The translations under genes and the position numbers were made by a program. Below are positions 23,630-31,903 of a stretch of 32,744 nt of DNA, in pieces; position 1 is the stretch's first letter; every line of letters begins with the position of its first letter. The notes beneath the pieces are model-generated. The model did no database searches, was not told where the DNA came from, and was given only the letters and a program-made list of their open reading frames with translations. The stretch is taken from assembly GCA_947369165.1 (NCBI GenBank), contig CANBKJ010000031.1, forward strand, positions 1 through 32,744, read 5' to 3'. This DNA is from an uncultured Lachnoclostridium sp. Lineage in GTDB: Bacteria; Bacillota; Clostridia; Lachnospirales; Lachnospiraceae.

Positions 23630-24235
23630 TTATTCCTCTGTCTTTGGAGTGGAAAGGCCATCCCGCCAGTCTTCCATTTTCTTTGTAGCCGCGTCAATGG
23701 TTTTCTGACAGATATCTGGAAGTTTGCCTCCCCATGCTTTGGCTGCCTGGTCAAAACCTTTTTTGATTGCAGCGATCATTTTATCTGCCTTGGAAGCATC
23801 CCCGCCGCTAAGAGCCTGAGCCATGGAAACCAGACGGTCGCTGGTCTGCTCGATACCCCAGTAACCATCATCGGCAATGTCCTTTTGTGCCTGAGCTACC
23901 GTACTTGGGTCCACGCTGATTCTTCCGCTTTTGACATCCTCAAATAGCTGTGAAAGCTTGGTGTATTTGTTTGCCTGCTTGCTCAGAAGCTGATTTACCA
24001 GATTCTGCAGCTGCTGATTTTTGGTATTCAGCTCACCTTTCATCTTCTTTGCAATACTGGAATAATCTTTTACTTTTGAACCGGCGCTCTCCGTAGCTTT
24101 AGATGGTTCATAAACAACACCTGCATCTTTAGAAGAAACAGATTCGCTCTTTGTTTTGTCTGCAGCCTTTGTGGTTTTACTAGATACCGGACTGTAGGCT
24201 GTGGACTGAGAATTAGAAATTCCGTTAACACTCAT
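23630..24235 (-). CDS. Uncharacterised protein with helical C-terminal domain, possibly motility-linked
   Basis: I know proteins of this look from Lachnospiraceae but no function for them. The 201 residues start with a Ser/Thr/Lys-rich, probably disordered region (to about 75), then a helical part with KMKGELNTKNQQLQNLVNQL and the well-conserved-looking core DIADDGYWGIEQTSDRLVSMAQ, LSGGDASKADKMIAAIKKGF and AWGGKLPDICQKTIDAA. No signal peptide or membrane helix is present. Such a Ser/Thr-rich start is also seen in exported flagellar-type proteins. Its ribosome site is AAGGAGGGG on the minus strand (24243-24251). The promoter candidate at 24289-24315 reads as a sigma-D (flagellar) site. The gene is divergent from a glycosyltransferase. 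Confidence 0.8.
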   Translation of the reverse strand: MSVNGISNSQSTAYSPVSSKTTKAADKTKSESVSSKDAGVVYEPSKATESAGSKVKDYSSIAKKMKGELNTKNQQLQNLVNQLLSKQANKYTKLSQLFEDVKSGRISVDPSTVAQAQKDIADDGYWGIEQTSDRLVSMAQALSGGDASKADKMIAAIKKGFDQAAKAWGGKLPDICQKTIDAATKKMEDWRDGLSTPKTEE

Positions 24236-24288
24236 TTTATTCCCCTCCTTGGTTTTAATTTACGGACATAAATCCTTATCTAGTATAT

Positions 24289-24315
24289 ATATCGGACCAA
24301 ATATTTAAAACTTAA
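24289..24315 (-). promoter_or_regulatory. Sigma-D (sigma-28)-type promoter for the minus-strand gene
   Basis: On the minus strand, TTAA (complement of 24312-24315), 15 bases and TCCGATAT (complement of 24289-24296) match the flagellar sigma consensus TAAA-N15-GCCGATAT with one mismatch in each element. The start would lie about 30-40 bases before the ribosome site. Confidence 0.5.
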
Positions 24316-24363
24316 CCTTGAGATTCAAAGAAATTAGAGGTAAGATAAAGACAGAAAAAAGAG

Positions 24364-24421
24364 GGGAAAAATTTTTCCCTCTACAAGTTTGTGTGCGCAC
24401 GCCCAAACTTGTGTGATGCGC
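24364..24421 (+). promoter_or_regulatory. Palindrome and hairpin leader before the glycosyltransferase
   Basis: GGGAAAAATTTTTCCC (24364-24379) is a perfect 16-base palindrome. It is followed by a hairpin ACAAGTTTG (24383-24391) / CAAACTTGT (24404-24412) whose loop holds the palindrome GTGCGCAC. TGCGC at 24417-24421 is complementary to GCGCA in that loop and lies just before the ribosome site AATGAGG (24424-24430). The design recalls the rqcP leader: a hairpin whose loop can pair with the bases next to the ribosome site. Confidence 0.5.
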
Positions 24422-24435
24422 GAATGAGGTAAGAT

Positions 24436-25623
24436 ATGATAAAGAAAATTATACTATTTACAAAGGGGATTGAGACCCTGTGGTTTTTCTCCGAACAGAT
24501 GGGAAAGACTTTTGAACTGCTGGGATATGAAGTGTTTTACTTTGACCAGTGCAAAGAGTACCGGAGTCTAAGCGATCTGATCTGGTTTTGTGAGCCTGGG
24601 GTGACGGCCGCGATCAGTTTCAATTTTGATGGCTGTGCTGGGGAAGATTATTTTATTGATTCGGAGGGCGTGTCATTTTTTGATGCCAGGGATGTGCTGT
24701 TTATCAATATTGTGGTGGATCATCCATTTTATTATCATAAGTTTCTTCCTTATCTGCCTAAGAAATATATACAGATTTCGATTGACAGGGAACACGAAGC
24801 CTATCTCAGACGTTTTTTCCCGGAGATGCGCCGGGGACCTTTTATGCCGCTGGGAGGAACGAGTCTGTGGGAAAATGGGAAATTCCCTGGATTTGATGAC
24901 AGAAAATATGATATTGTGTTTACGGGGAATTATAATCCGCCAACGATATTTCATGAGGCGATTCATCGCCATGGAGACGAATATGCAGAGTTTTATTATG
25001 ATATCATCCATGATCTGATTCGTCATCCCTGGAAGTCGATGGATGCCACGATCATGGAACATCTGAACCGGGATGTGGAGGATATTGATGAAAAGGGGCT
25101 GAAAGAGACTATGCCCAATATGATCTTTATCGATCTGTATGTACGTCACTATTTTCGCGGCGAAGTGGTGAAGACATTGGTGGATCATGGTTTTCGGGTA
25201 CATTGCTTTGGATCGGGCTGGGATCAGCTGGATTGCCACCATCCAGAAAATATTGTAAACGGCAATGTACTGGATTCCCTGGGGTGTCTCCAGCAGATCA
25301 GCCGCAGCCGGTTATCTCTGAATGTTATGCCCTGGTTTAAAGACGGAGCTCACGACCGGGTATTTAATTCTATGCTGAATGGAGCAGTCAGTCTCAGCGA
25401 CAGTTCCCGCTATATGGATGAAATACTTGAGGACGGAAGACACTTCGTCCGGTATGATCTGGCAAAACTGGAAGAGCTTCCGGAGAAAGCTGAGCAGACC
25501 CTGGCAGACAAAGAGGGATGGGAATATTTGGTAGAACAAGGATACCGCATGGCGAATAGAGGGCATACATGGGCACACAGGGCGCGGTTTCTCCATTCAG
25601 AAATTCTTTGCAAGATACCATAA
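24436..25623 (+). CDS. Glycosyltransferase, CgeB/group 1-like
   Basis: This 395-residue protein has the two-domain look of GT-B glycosyltransferases, with the C-terminal part of the 'glycosyl transferases group 1' (PF13524, CgeB) type: FRVHCFGSGWDQLDC, then QISRSRLSLNVMPWFKDGAH, DRVFNSMLNGAVSLSD and the ending GRHFVRYDL. The N-terminal half (IILFTKGIETLWFFSEQM, later DARDVLFINIVVDHPFYYH) is the acceptor-side Rossmann-like domain. There is no membrane segment. It probably moves a sugar from a nucleotide donor to a surface, spore or flagellar acceptor; the neighbouring sigma-D-like promoter makes flagellin a candidate. The ATG at 24436 follows AATGAGG. The substrate is not shown by sequence. 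Confidence 0.82.
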   Translation: MIKKIILFTKGIETLWFFSEQMGKTFELLGYEVFYFDQCKEYRSLSDLIWFCEPGVTAAISFNFDGCAGEDYFIDSEGVSFFDARDVLFINIVVDHPFYYHKFLPYLPKKYIQISIDREHEAYLRRFFPEMRRGPFMPLGGTSLWENGKFPGFDDRKYDIVFTGNYNPPTIFHEAIHRHGDEYAEFYYDIIHDLIRHPWKSMDATIMEHLNRDVEDIDEKGLKETMPNMIFIDLYVRHYFRGEVVKTLVDHGFRVHCFGSGWDQLDCHHPENIVNGNVLDSLGCLQQISRSRLSLNVMPWFKDGAHDRVFNSMLNGAVSLSDSSRYMDEILEDGRHFVRYDLAKLEELPEKAEQTLADKEGWEYLVEQGYRMANRGHTWAHRARFLHSEILCKIP

Positions 25624-25636
25624 ACTATGTTAAAAT
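25608..25636 (+). promoter_or_regulatory. Possible sigma-A promoter for the penicillin-binding protein
   Basis: TTGCAA (25608-25613) and TAAAAT (25631-25636) stand 17 bases apart, 52 bases before the pbp start. The -35 overlaps the end of the glycosyltransferase gene. Both elements are imperfect. Confidence 0.4.
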
Positions 25637-25687
25637 AAGTGCTGGCGGACTAAAAATAAGTAATTTAGTATTTGATGGGAGGCTGTT

Positions 25688-28039
25688 ATGGCTAAGAATA
25701 AAGTAAAAAAGAAAAAGCAGAGAAAGCATCCGAAGTTCTGGCTTGGCTTTAAAATATTTATTTTGCTGTTCCTAGTCGCTCTACTTGTAGCAGGAATTAT
25801 ATTTTATGTGATGTACGGGAGGGATATTTTTGCCGCACAGGATCAGGCGATCCAGCTGGTGAAAAACTCCACACTGGAAACCTTTCGCAGCTCCGAAACG
25901 TCCATCGCCTATAATTCCAAGGGAAAGCAGATCGCTGTGCTCAAGGGGGATAAGGATTCCTATTATCTTCCAATTGATGAGATTCCTGAGTACGTGCAGG
26001 ATGCCTTTGTTGTGACAGAGGATAAGAAGTTTTATTCCCACAATGGAATCGATGCGGAGGGAATTATCCGGGCCGTGTGGGTTCAGATCCAGAATAAGGG
26101 CGAGATAAGCCAGGGAGCCAGTACGATCACCCAGCAGCTGGCAAGAGGTATTTTCCTGACTACGGAAAAAACCTATGAGAGAAAGATCAAAGAAATATTT
26201 ATAGCTATGGAGCTGGAAAAGAAATATAATAAACGTCAGATTTTCGAGTTTTATCTGAACAATATTTATTTTTCTAATGGCTACTACGGTATAGAAGCGG
26301 CGGCAAAAGGGTATTTCAGTGCCAGCTGCAAAGAGCTGAGTCTGTCCCAGCTCTGTTTCCTCTGTGCGATTCCGAATAACCCGACACTTTATGATCCGGT
26401 GGAGCGCATGGAAAATACGCTAAAGAGGCGTGATCGAATCCTTAAACAGATGTTAGAGGATAAGGCGATTACCCAGGCAGAATATGATCTGGCAGTGGAT
26501 GAAAAGATAAAGCTTAACATCACCGAACCAGTAAAACGAAATTTTATACAGACCTTTGTGACCTATTGTTCTACCAGAAAGCTGATGGAATTGAACGGAT
26601 TTAAGTTCCGAAATGGATTTGAGTCTAAAAAAGAAGAAGAGGCATACAAAGAGGAATACAACGACGCTTATGCGTCGGCGCAAAAACAGCTTTTGAACAA
26701 TGGATACCGGATTTATACATCCATTGACTTGAAAAAACAGAAAGCTCTGCAGCAGGCGATTAATACGAATCTGGCTGGTTTTACCGAGAAGGGGACAAAT
26801 GGCATATATAAGATGCAGGGCGCCGGCGTTTGTATTGATAATAAGACTGGTAGAGTCGTGGCAGTAGTGGGAGGAAGGAGCCAGAAGACCAGTGGTTATA
26901 CCTTGAACCGTGCCTATCAGTCATACCGGCAGCCGGGCAGCAGCATTAAGCCTGTGCTTGTGTATACGCCTTCTCTGGAGAGGGACTATACGCCTGATTC
27001 CATAGTGGATGACCATAAATTCGAAGGAGGTCCTTCCAATTCCAACGGAAAGTATCACGGACGTGTTACCCTGCGGTATGCAGTGGAGCAGTCATTGAAT
27101 ACCATTGCCTGGCAGCTCTTTGAGGAGTTGACGCCGGAAATAGGGCTTGAGTATCTACTGAATATGAATTTTTCCAAGATTGTGAAGAATGATTATTTCA
27201 GCGCCTCATCCTTAGGTGGTCTGACCTATGGGTGCAGTCCGCTGGAGATGGCATCGGCTTATGCGACCATTGAGAATGATGGGAAGTACCGTGAGCCCAC
27301 TTGTATTGTAAAGATACTGGATTCAGACGGAAATACCATATTGGATGATGATGTGGACGAAAAATACATCTATGATGCCCATGCGGCGAATACGATGGTG
27401 GATATACTAAAAGGTGTTCTCGTGAGAGGCACTGGCTCGGCACTTTCACTGGATAATGGAATGACTGCTGCAGGTAAGACAGGAACTACCAATGATAAAA
27501 AGGATGGCTGGTTCTGCGGTTTTACACCATATTTTACTACAGCAGTATGGGTGGGATGTGATAACCCTGTCTCGATTCCGGATCTGTATGGTGCAACCTA
27601 TCCGGGACGTACATGGAAGACATTTATGAATGAGATCCACAAGGACCTGGAACCGAAAGAGTTTGCCTACGAGAACCGGGACGACTGGAAAAATAAAACC
27701 TCTTCGGATCAAAAACCGGATTATCAGCCGGATCCCGATGATAAAAAGAAAGATAAGGACGACGAGGCGGATGAAAAGAAGCAGAAACCGAAGAAGACGA
27801 AAAAGCCGAAAGTGACGAAAACTCCTGAAGAGGATGATGATATACCGCTGCCTGAAGAAGAGGATCCCCAGCCGCCTGTCACCGATCCAAATGGAGGGGG
27901 CATACAGGACAGTGGGAATCAGGGAGCAGATCCGGGAGCGAATCCAGGAGATGGTACAGGAAACTCATCCAATGACGATACCAGTTATTCTCCGGATGAT
28001 ACCACCTTTAAAGATGAAAATGGGGTAGTACAACCATAG
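25688..28039 (+). CDS. Class A penicillin-binding protein (transglycosylase/transpeptidase)
   Basis: This bifunctional enzyme polymerises lipid II into glycan strands and cross-links them outside the membrane. The 783 residues begin with a Lys-rich cytoplasmic tail (KKKKQRKHPK) and one membrane helix (about 19-44). The GT51 domain follows with catalytic Glu111 in TEDKKFYSHNGID and the GASTITQQLARG motif. The transpeptidase domain has SSIK with catalytic Ser418, the SLN motif in EQSLNTIAW, and KTGT (597-600). The last 120 or so residues are a low-complexity tail, first Lys/Asp/Glu/Pro-rich, then Gly/Asn/Asp/Pro-rich, common in Firmicutes PBP1 proteins. GGAGG at 25678-25682 is the ribosome site. 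It ends convergent with prs. Confidence 0.95.
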   Translation: MAKNKVKKKKQRKHPKFWLGFKIFILLFLVALLVAGIIFYVMYGRDIFAAQDQAIQLVKNSTLETFRSSETSIAYNSKGKQIAVLKGDKDSYYLPIDEIPEYVQDAFVVTEDKKFYSHNGIDAEGIIRAVWVQIQNKGEISQGASTITQQLARGIFLTTEKTYERKIKEIFIAMELEKKYNKRQIFEFYLNNIYFSNGYYGIEAAAKGYFSASCKELSLSQLCFLCAIPNNPTLYDPVERMENTLKRRDRILKQMLEDKAITQAEYDLAVDEKIKLNITEPVKRNFIQTFVTYCSTRKLMELNGFKFRNGFESKKEEEAYKEEYNDAYASAQKQLLNNGYRIYTSIDLKKQKALQQAINTNLAGFTEKGTNGIYKMQGAGVCIDNKTGRVVAVVGGRSQKTSGYTLNRAYQSYRQPGSSIKPVLVYTPSLERDYTPDSIVDDHKFEGGPSNSNGKYHGRVTLRYAVEQSLNTIAWQLFEELTPEIGLEYLLNMNFSKIVKNDYFSASSLGGLTYGCSPLEMASAYATIENDGKYREPTCIVKILDSDGNTILDDDVDEKYIYDAHAANTMVDILKGVLVRGTGSALSLDNGMTAAGKTGTTNDKKDGWFCGFTPYFTTAVWVGCDNPVSIPDLYGATYPGRTWKTFMNEIHKDLEPKEFAYENRDDWKNKTSSDQKPDYQPDPDDKKKDKDDEADEKKQKPKKTKKPKVTKTPEEDDDIPLPEEEDPQPPVTDPNGGGIQDSGNQGADPGANPGDGTGNSSNDDTSYSPDDTTFKDENGVVQP

Positions 28040-28056
28040 TTCAAGTAGTTGATTTA

Positions 28057-28111
28057 AAAAAACGGCGTCGCCCTTCGCTCATGATTAAGGCGTAGGGCGA
28101 CGCCGTTTTTT
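28057..28111. terminator. Bidirectional terminator between pbp and prs
   Basis: AAAAAACGGCGTCGCCCT (28057-28074) and its exact complement (28094-28111) form an 18-bp stem with A-run on one side and T-run on the other. It lies between two converging genes and can end both transcripts. Confidence 0.93.
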
Positions 28112-28158
28112 GCATTTACCAAATGGTGCCGTTTGACTGGTTTATTGGCGTCATTTAG

Positions 28159-29328
28159 TTATCTATTCTTTTCGTAATTTTTCAGAATCTTCTGTATCCG
28201 TTCTGATGGATCCAAAAGACCTGCGATGGAAGCGTCATGGTTCAGTGTGTTGATGAGAAGGGCGATATATTTGCTCATATCCACGTTGATGTAGTACTCT
28301 TTTTTCAAAAGTTCTTCTGGCTGGTAAACCAGATTAGTGGTCATAAGACGGTAGATCAGTCCGCTGTTAAAAGCTTTGTCAAATTTCTCAAGGCCATTGG
28401 TGAAAAGCCCGAAAGTTGAGGCTACAAAGATACGATTTGCTTTGCGGCGCTTTAATTCGGTAGCGACATCGATCATGCTTTCGCCGGAGGAGATCATGTC
28501 ATCTATGACAACTACATCTTTTCCCTCAACATCCGATCCAAGAAATTCATGAGCCACAATGGGATTTCTTCCCTCCACAATTTTCGTATAATCGCGGCGT
28601 TTATAGAACATTCCCATGTCTACACCAGCGACGCCGGCAAAGTAAATAGCTCGTCCTGTGGCGCCCTCATCCGGACTGATGATCATCATATTTTTCGGAT
28701 TCATTTTAATATCCGGTACATTTTTCAGCATTGCCTTGATAAATTGGTACGTGGGCTGTACTGTCTCAAAAGTATTCAGAGGAATCGCATTCTGAACGCG
28801 GGGATCGTGGGCATCAAAGGTAATAATGCTGTCTACTCCCATATTAACAAGCTCCTGGAGTGCCAGAGCGCAGTCCAGAGATTCTCTGGAACTTCTCTTG
28901 TGCTGGCGGCTTTCATACATAAATGGCATGATAACGGTGATACGTCTTGCCTTGCCGCTGACTGCCGCGATCATTCTTTTGAGATCCTGGTAGTGATCAT
29001 CCGGCGACATCCGGTTGATCTGACCACATAGCTTGTAAGTGAGGCTGTAGTTGCATACATCCACCAGGATGTATAAGTCCTTGCCCCTGACGGATTCATT
29101 GAGAATACCCTTTGCCTCCCCGGAACCAAAACGTGGGCAGGAAGCATCCAACAGGTAGGAATCCTTTTTGTAGCTGGCAAAGTGAATGGATTCTTCGTCA
29201 TTTTCACTTCTGGTACGCCAGGAAGAAATGTAGTGGTCAACCTTCTTGCCGATTTCCCGGCTGCTCTCCAATGCAATGATTCCCAGATCTCCATAGGGGA
29301 TGATGTCTGCAAAATTGTTCGAACTCAT
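28159..29328 (-). CDS. prs: Ribose-phosphate pyrophosphokinase, long divergent form
   Basis: Prs makes PRPP from ribose 5-phosphate and ATP, the precursor for nucleotides, histidine and tryptophan. Recognisable parts are the PRPP-binding loop VVVIDDMISSGESMID, the ITFDAHDPRVQNAIP segment that corresponds to the metal/ATP-site region, YESRQHKRSSRES and SPDEGATGRAIYFA. At 389 residues it is about 70 longer than the classical enzyme, with extra sequence near the N-terminus; this long form is known to me from Lachnospiraceae. A minus-strand ribosome site GGAGGAGA sets the ATG at 29328; the TTG at 29343 is within that site's neighbourhood and not needed. It lies 63 bases after dnaC and is probably in the same transcript. 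Confidence 0.9.
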   Translation of the reverse strand: MSSNNFADIIPYGDLGIIALESSREIGKKVDHYISSWRTRSENDEESIHFASYKKDSYLLDASCPRFGSGEAKGILNESVRGKDLYILVDVCNYSLTYKLCGQINRMSPDDHYQDLKRMIAAVSGKARRITVIMPFMYESRQHKRSSRESLDCALALQELVNMGVDSIITFDAHDPRVQNAIPLNTFETVQPTYQFIKAMLKNVPDIKMNPKNMMIISPDEGATGRAIYFAGVAGVDMGMFYKRRDYTKIVEGRNPIVAHEFLGSDVEGKDVVVIDDMISSGESMIDVATELKRRKANRIFVASTFGLFTNGLEKFDKAFNSGLIYRLMTTNLVYQPEELLKKEYYINVDMSKYIALLINTLNHDASIAGLLDPSERIQKILKNYEKNR

Positions 29329-29391
29329 GAATGTCTCCTCCAAAATGTATTGTATTATTTATGTACTAATGCTTTAATGGCAATAGCAGAT

Positions 29392-30393
29392 CTATGAATG
29401 CCTGGCGGTAATCGCCTTTTTGAGACGGATGTCGTCTCCAGTCAGTTTCAGCAGGGTGTAGCTGCTGGTTATCCTTGAGAAGATTCGCTCGCTGTACTGT
29501 TCCCTGAGATCATCAAAAGAAAGATTCGTAGAGATGATCGTAGATCTCTTATGGGTCAAGCGGGTATCAATCACCTGATAGAGCTGTGAAGAGGTGAAAC
29601 CGTTGTTCAACTCTGTTCCAAGATCGTCTATGATCAGAAGATCGCAATCAAGAATGTAGGATACGGTAGCGCTTTTCTCCGCAGAACTTAGATCTTTATC
29701 AAATTTGTTCTTCTCTAAAATATCAAATAGGCCGAGAGAAGTCAAGTACACAACGGTATGAGAGTGTTGCAAAGCCTCTCCAGCGATACAGTGTGTCAGA
29801 AAAGTTTTTCCGACACCGGTGTTTCCATATAACAAAAGGTTGTCATGGGTCTGATCAAAATTCTTGCTGAAAAACAGGGCAGTTTCGTGTATTCTGCGAA
29901 TATTATCCCGGGGTGTCATTCCGGTAGAGTCTTCTATATAATCATCTGGATAGTATTCTTCATTAAAGTGAGAAAAATTCTCAGTTTTAAAAACATCTTG
30001 TAGGTTGGATTGTTCATAGAGATACGAGACGATCCGTCTGCGGAAACAGTGGCATTTTTCATCGCCGATATATCCGGTATCCCGGCAGTCCAGACAATTA
30101 TAGATTGGCTGCAGGTAGTTTTCCGGATAGCCATGCTGTGAGAGAAGTACAGCTTTTTTTTTAGAAATAGTTTTAATGTCACGATTTAGGCTGGATGTTC
30201 CCATTTTGCCTCCATCCAGCGCCAGCCTTACGGCGTTGACAGACAGTTCAGAGATCCGGCGGTCCAGCTCTGCAATTTCCGGAATTCTGGTATGAATCTC
30301 TTTCTGCCGCTCCAGAAGAAGACGGCTGTTCCGTAACTGGGTTTCATTGTATTCCGAATAGATGGAATTAAATTGTTCGTTTAATAGCTGCAT
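29392..30393 (-). CDS. dnaC: DnaC/DnaI-type helicase loader, AAA+ ATPase
   Basis: This protein loads the replicative helicase during initiation or restart. The N-terminal part is a coiled-coil region (FNSIYSEYNETQLRNSRLLL onward) with a Cys cluster (CLDCRDTGY and CHC) that may bind zinc, as in DnaI. The C-terminal AAA+ domain has Walker A LLYGNTGVGKTFLT, Walker B LLIIDDLGTE, and the sensor/Arg-finger region RIFSRITSSYTLLKL typical of DnaC/IstB-like loaders. I place the start at ATG 30393, after a minus-strand GGAGA; the GTG at 30414 would give seven more residues. It follows dnaD by about 93 bases on the same strand. IstB of an insertion sequence is excluded by length and by the DnaD neighbour. 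Confidence 0.9.
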   Translation of the reverse strand: MQLLNEQFNSIYSEYNETQLRNSRLLLERQKEIHTRIPEIAELDRRISELSVNAVRLALDGGKMGTSSLNRDIKTISKKKAVLLSQHGYPENYLQPIYNCLDCRDTGYIGDEKCHCFRRRIVSYLYEQSNLQDVFKTENFSHFNEEYYPDDYIEDSTGMTPRDNIRRIHETALFFSKNFDQTHDNLLLYGNTGVGKTFLTHCIAGEALQHSHTVVYLTSLGLFDILEKNKFDKDLSSAEKSATVSYILDCDLLIIDDLGTELNNGFTSSQLYQVIDTRLTHKRSTIISTNLSFDDLREQYSERIFSRITSSYTLLKLTGDDIRLKKAITARHS

Positions 30394-30486
30394 AGCATAT
30401 TTTTCTCCAATCACACAGGATTTATGTTGCTGTCGACAAAGAAATTACATTTGTTCTGGGATAGCCGATACTTTAAGATGCAAGTA

Positions 30487-31677
30487 TTACTGGTTCAGCA
30501 ACTGTTTTTCAAGATCAGCATATTCCTTTTGGGAATAATCCCTCTGTGGAAAATTCTGGAATTTATTCTTTGCCGCTGTAGAAGTCCGGTTATTGTTTTG
30601 GGCAGTAATCGTTTTTTGTCTGAAGTATGATTTATCACAGTCATCAATATCTTTTAAACAGGTCACACCTTTTTGATGCCAGTCTTCCAGTATTTTAGAA
30701 GTGTAGTTCAGATTTGTGTCTCCTGACTGCAGAACTGTGCGGCTGCATGCCTCTTCAATAACAGAATCTGAAAAATGGTAATCTTCCCATTTGTCTATAA
30801 TACGTTTTTCAGCGGGAGCCAGGGTGCGCCGGATTCCCAAAGCGCTTGACACGAGTTTATATGTACCGTTGAAGGAAGAAGCTTCTTCCAGCGCTTCTTT
30901 AGCTGTATGTATCCCCTTTTTTGCCCAGTCCAGGGCAATGGCTTCAAGGTAAGCGGTCTTACTCTTTCCCCGTGACAATGCAGTCTCGTATAATGTGATC
31001 ACAAGTTCGGAAGAAAAACCGAGATCTGACATGAGATAGAGAACCAGCTGCATATGTGCATCACCCATGGTAGTGCCCAGCAGGGCTTCTACCATACTCA
31101 GGCAGGCATCGATTTCTTCGTCTTTTTTTAATGCCTCTGCCTGAAGAGGAGAATAGGTATGGCGTTTGGGAAGTTCTGGCTCGGAAGTATATTTTAAGTC
31201 TGATTCGGACGTGTGTTGAAAGTCTGGCTGGGAAACTGGTTGAAATTCCGGTTCGTAAATACGTTCTGGATACGTATCTTTCGCGGTTGCTGTCTCCTGT
31301 TCTGCCTTACTCTCTGGCTGTCTGTCAGGGATCGAATTCTTAGTTGAAGCAGGTTTAACGACATGTCTGACAAAGTTGTCATTCTCTGGAAAGGGGAGAA
31401 GGCAGATGCCATCAGGTTGTCCATCTTTTACCGAAATGGATAAAAGCCCTTGTTTTTCCCAATAATGTAATGCGCGCAGGATATCCGCCTCTGTATAGGA
31501 GAGCATATCCGCCATGCTTTCGATGGTCAGTACAGTTGTGCCGGAGCTCATCTGTCTTAGCAGATACAGATACACTTTCACGAAACTGCCATTCGCGTGG
31601 GGCATATATTCATCGATAAACCGATTCGGAACCTGTGTGCTGCATTCTAAAAAATGATTTGTTAATGTTACCCCCAT
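30487..31677 (-). CDS. dnaD: DnaD-domain replication protein
   Basis: DnaD-type proteins remodel origin DNA and help recruit the helicase loader in Firmicutes. The protein has an N-terminal winged-helix part (FIDEYMPHANGSFVKVYLYL, IESMADMLSYTEADILRALH), a long charged linker rich in Glu/Pro/Ser (about 125-190), and two DnaD/DnaB C-terminal type helical domains (the first around MQLVLYLMSDLGFSSELVIT; the second around EKRIIDKWEDYHFSDSVIEE), followed by a QKEYADLEKQ tail. Two start codons fit the strong AGGAGG: GTG 31686 (too near) and ATG 31677 (slightly far); I chose the ATG, giving 396 residues. It is the first gene of dnaD-dnaC-prs. Confidence 0.9.
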   Translation of the reverse strand: MGVTLTNHFLECSTQVPNRFIDEYMPHANGSFVKVYLYLLRQMSSGTTVLTIESMADMLSYTEADILRALHYWEKQGLLSISVKDGQPDGICLLPFPENDNFVRHVVKPASTKNSIPDRQPESKAEQETATAKDTYPERIYEPEFQPVSQPDFQHTSESDLKYTSEPELPKRHTYSPLQAEALKKDEEIDACLSMVEALLGTTMGDAHMQLVLYLMSDLGFSSELVITLYETALSRGKSKTAYLEAIALDWAKKGIHTAKEALEEASSFNGTYKLVSSALGIRRTLAPAEKRIIDKWEDYHFSDSVIEEACSRTVLQSGDTNLNYTSKILEDWHQKGVTCLKDIDDCDKSYFRQKTITAQNNNRTSTAAKNKFQNFPQRDYSQKEYADLEKQLLNQ

Positions 31678-31710
31678 GTTCTGCACTGCCTCCTAAAATT
31701 TATGAAATGT

Positions 31711-31728
31711 AAGTTAACTGCAAGTTAA
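31711..31728. repeat. Two AAGTTAA direct repeats in the dnaD leader
   Basis: AAGTTAA occurs at 31711-31717 and 31722-31728, eleven bases apart, between the dnaD promoter and its ribosome site. One helical turn of spacing would suit a regulator bound twice on one face. No family can be assigned. Confidence 0.3.
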
Positions 31729-31757
31729 TTGTGACAAATACTTGCTTTGCACTCTAG

Positions 31758-31786
31758 ATAATACCCTAATTTTTTAAATCTGTAAA
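31758..31786 (-). promoter_or_regulatory. Sigma-A promoter for dnaD-dnaC
   Basis: On the minus strand TTTACA (complement of 31781-31786), a 17-base spacer and TATTAT (complement of 31758-31763) make a good vegetative promoter about 80 bases before dnaD. The DnaA-box array starts 38 bases upstream of its -35. Confidence 0.65.
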
Positions 31787-31823
31787 TAGGCAAAAAAATG
31801 TACTTTTTCAGTAGAACAAAAGC

Positions 31824-31850
31824 TGTGGATAATGTGGATAGTGTGGATAA
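31824..31850. promoter_or_regulatory. Three abutting DnaA boxes upstream of dnaD
   Basis: TGTGGATAA (31824-31832), TGTGGATAG (31833-31841) and TGTGGATAA (31842-31850) follow each other without a gap. The first and third are exact complements of the DnaA box TTATCCACA, and the middle one differs at its last base. A fourth exact copy is at 31939-31947. The array is placed to let DnaA control the dnaD-dnaC promoter, or to hold DnaA away from the origin. Confidence 0.75.
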
Positions 31851-31903
31851 GCGCTTTGGGGAATATTTGGGGATTGTCGCGAAACTTGTCGAATTCCTCA
31901 TAA

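Noticed and set aside
29392-30393. IstB helper ATPase of an insertion sequence
   Set aside because: No transposase partner or terminal repeats are present; size, Cys cluster and the dnaD neighbour fit the DnaC/DnaI loader.
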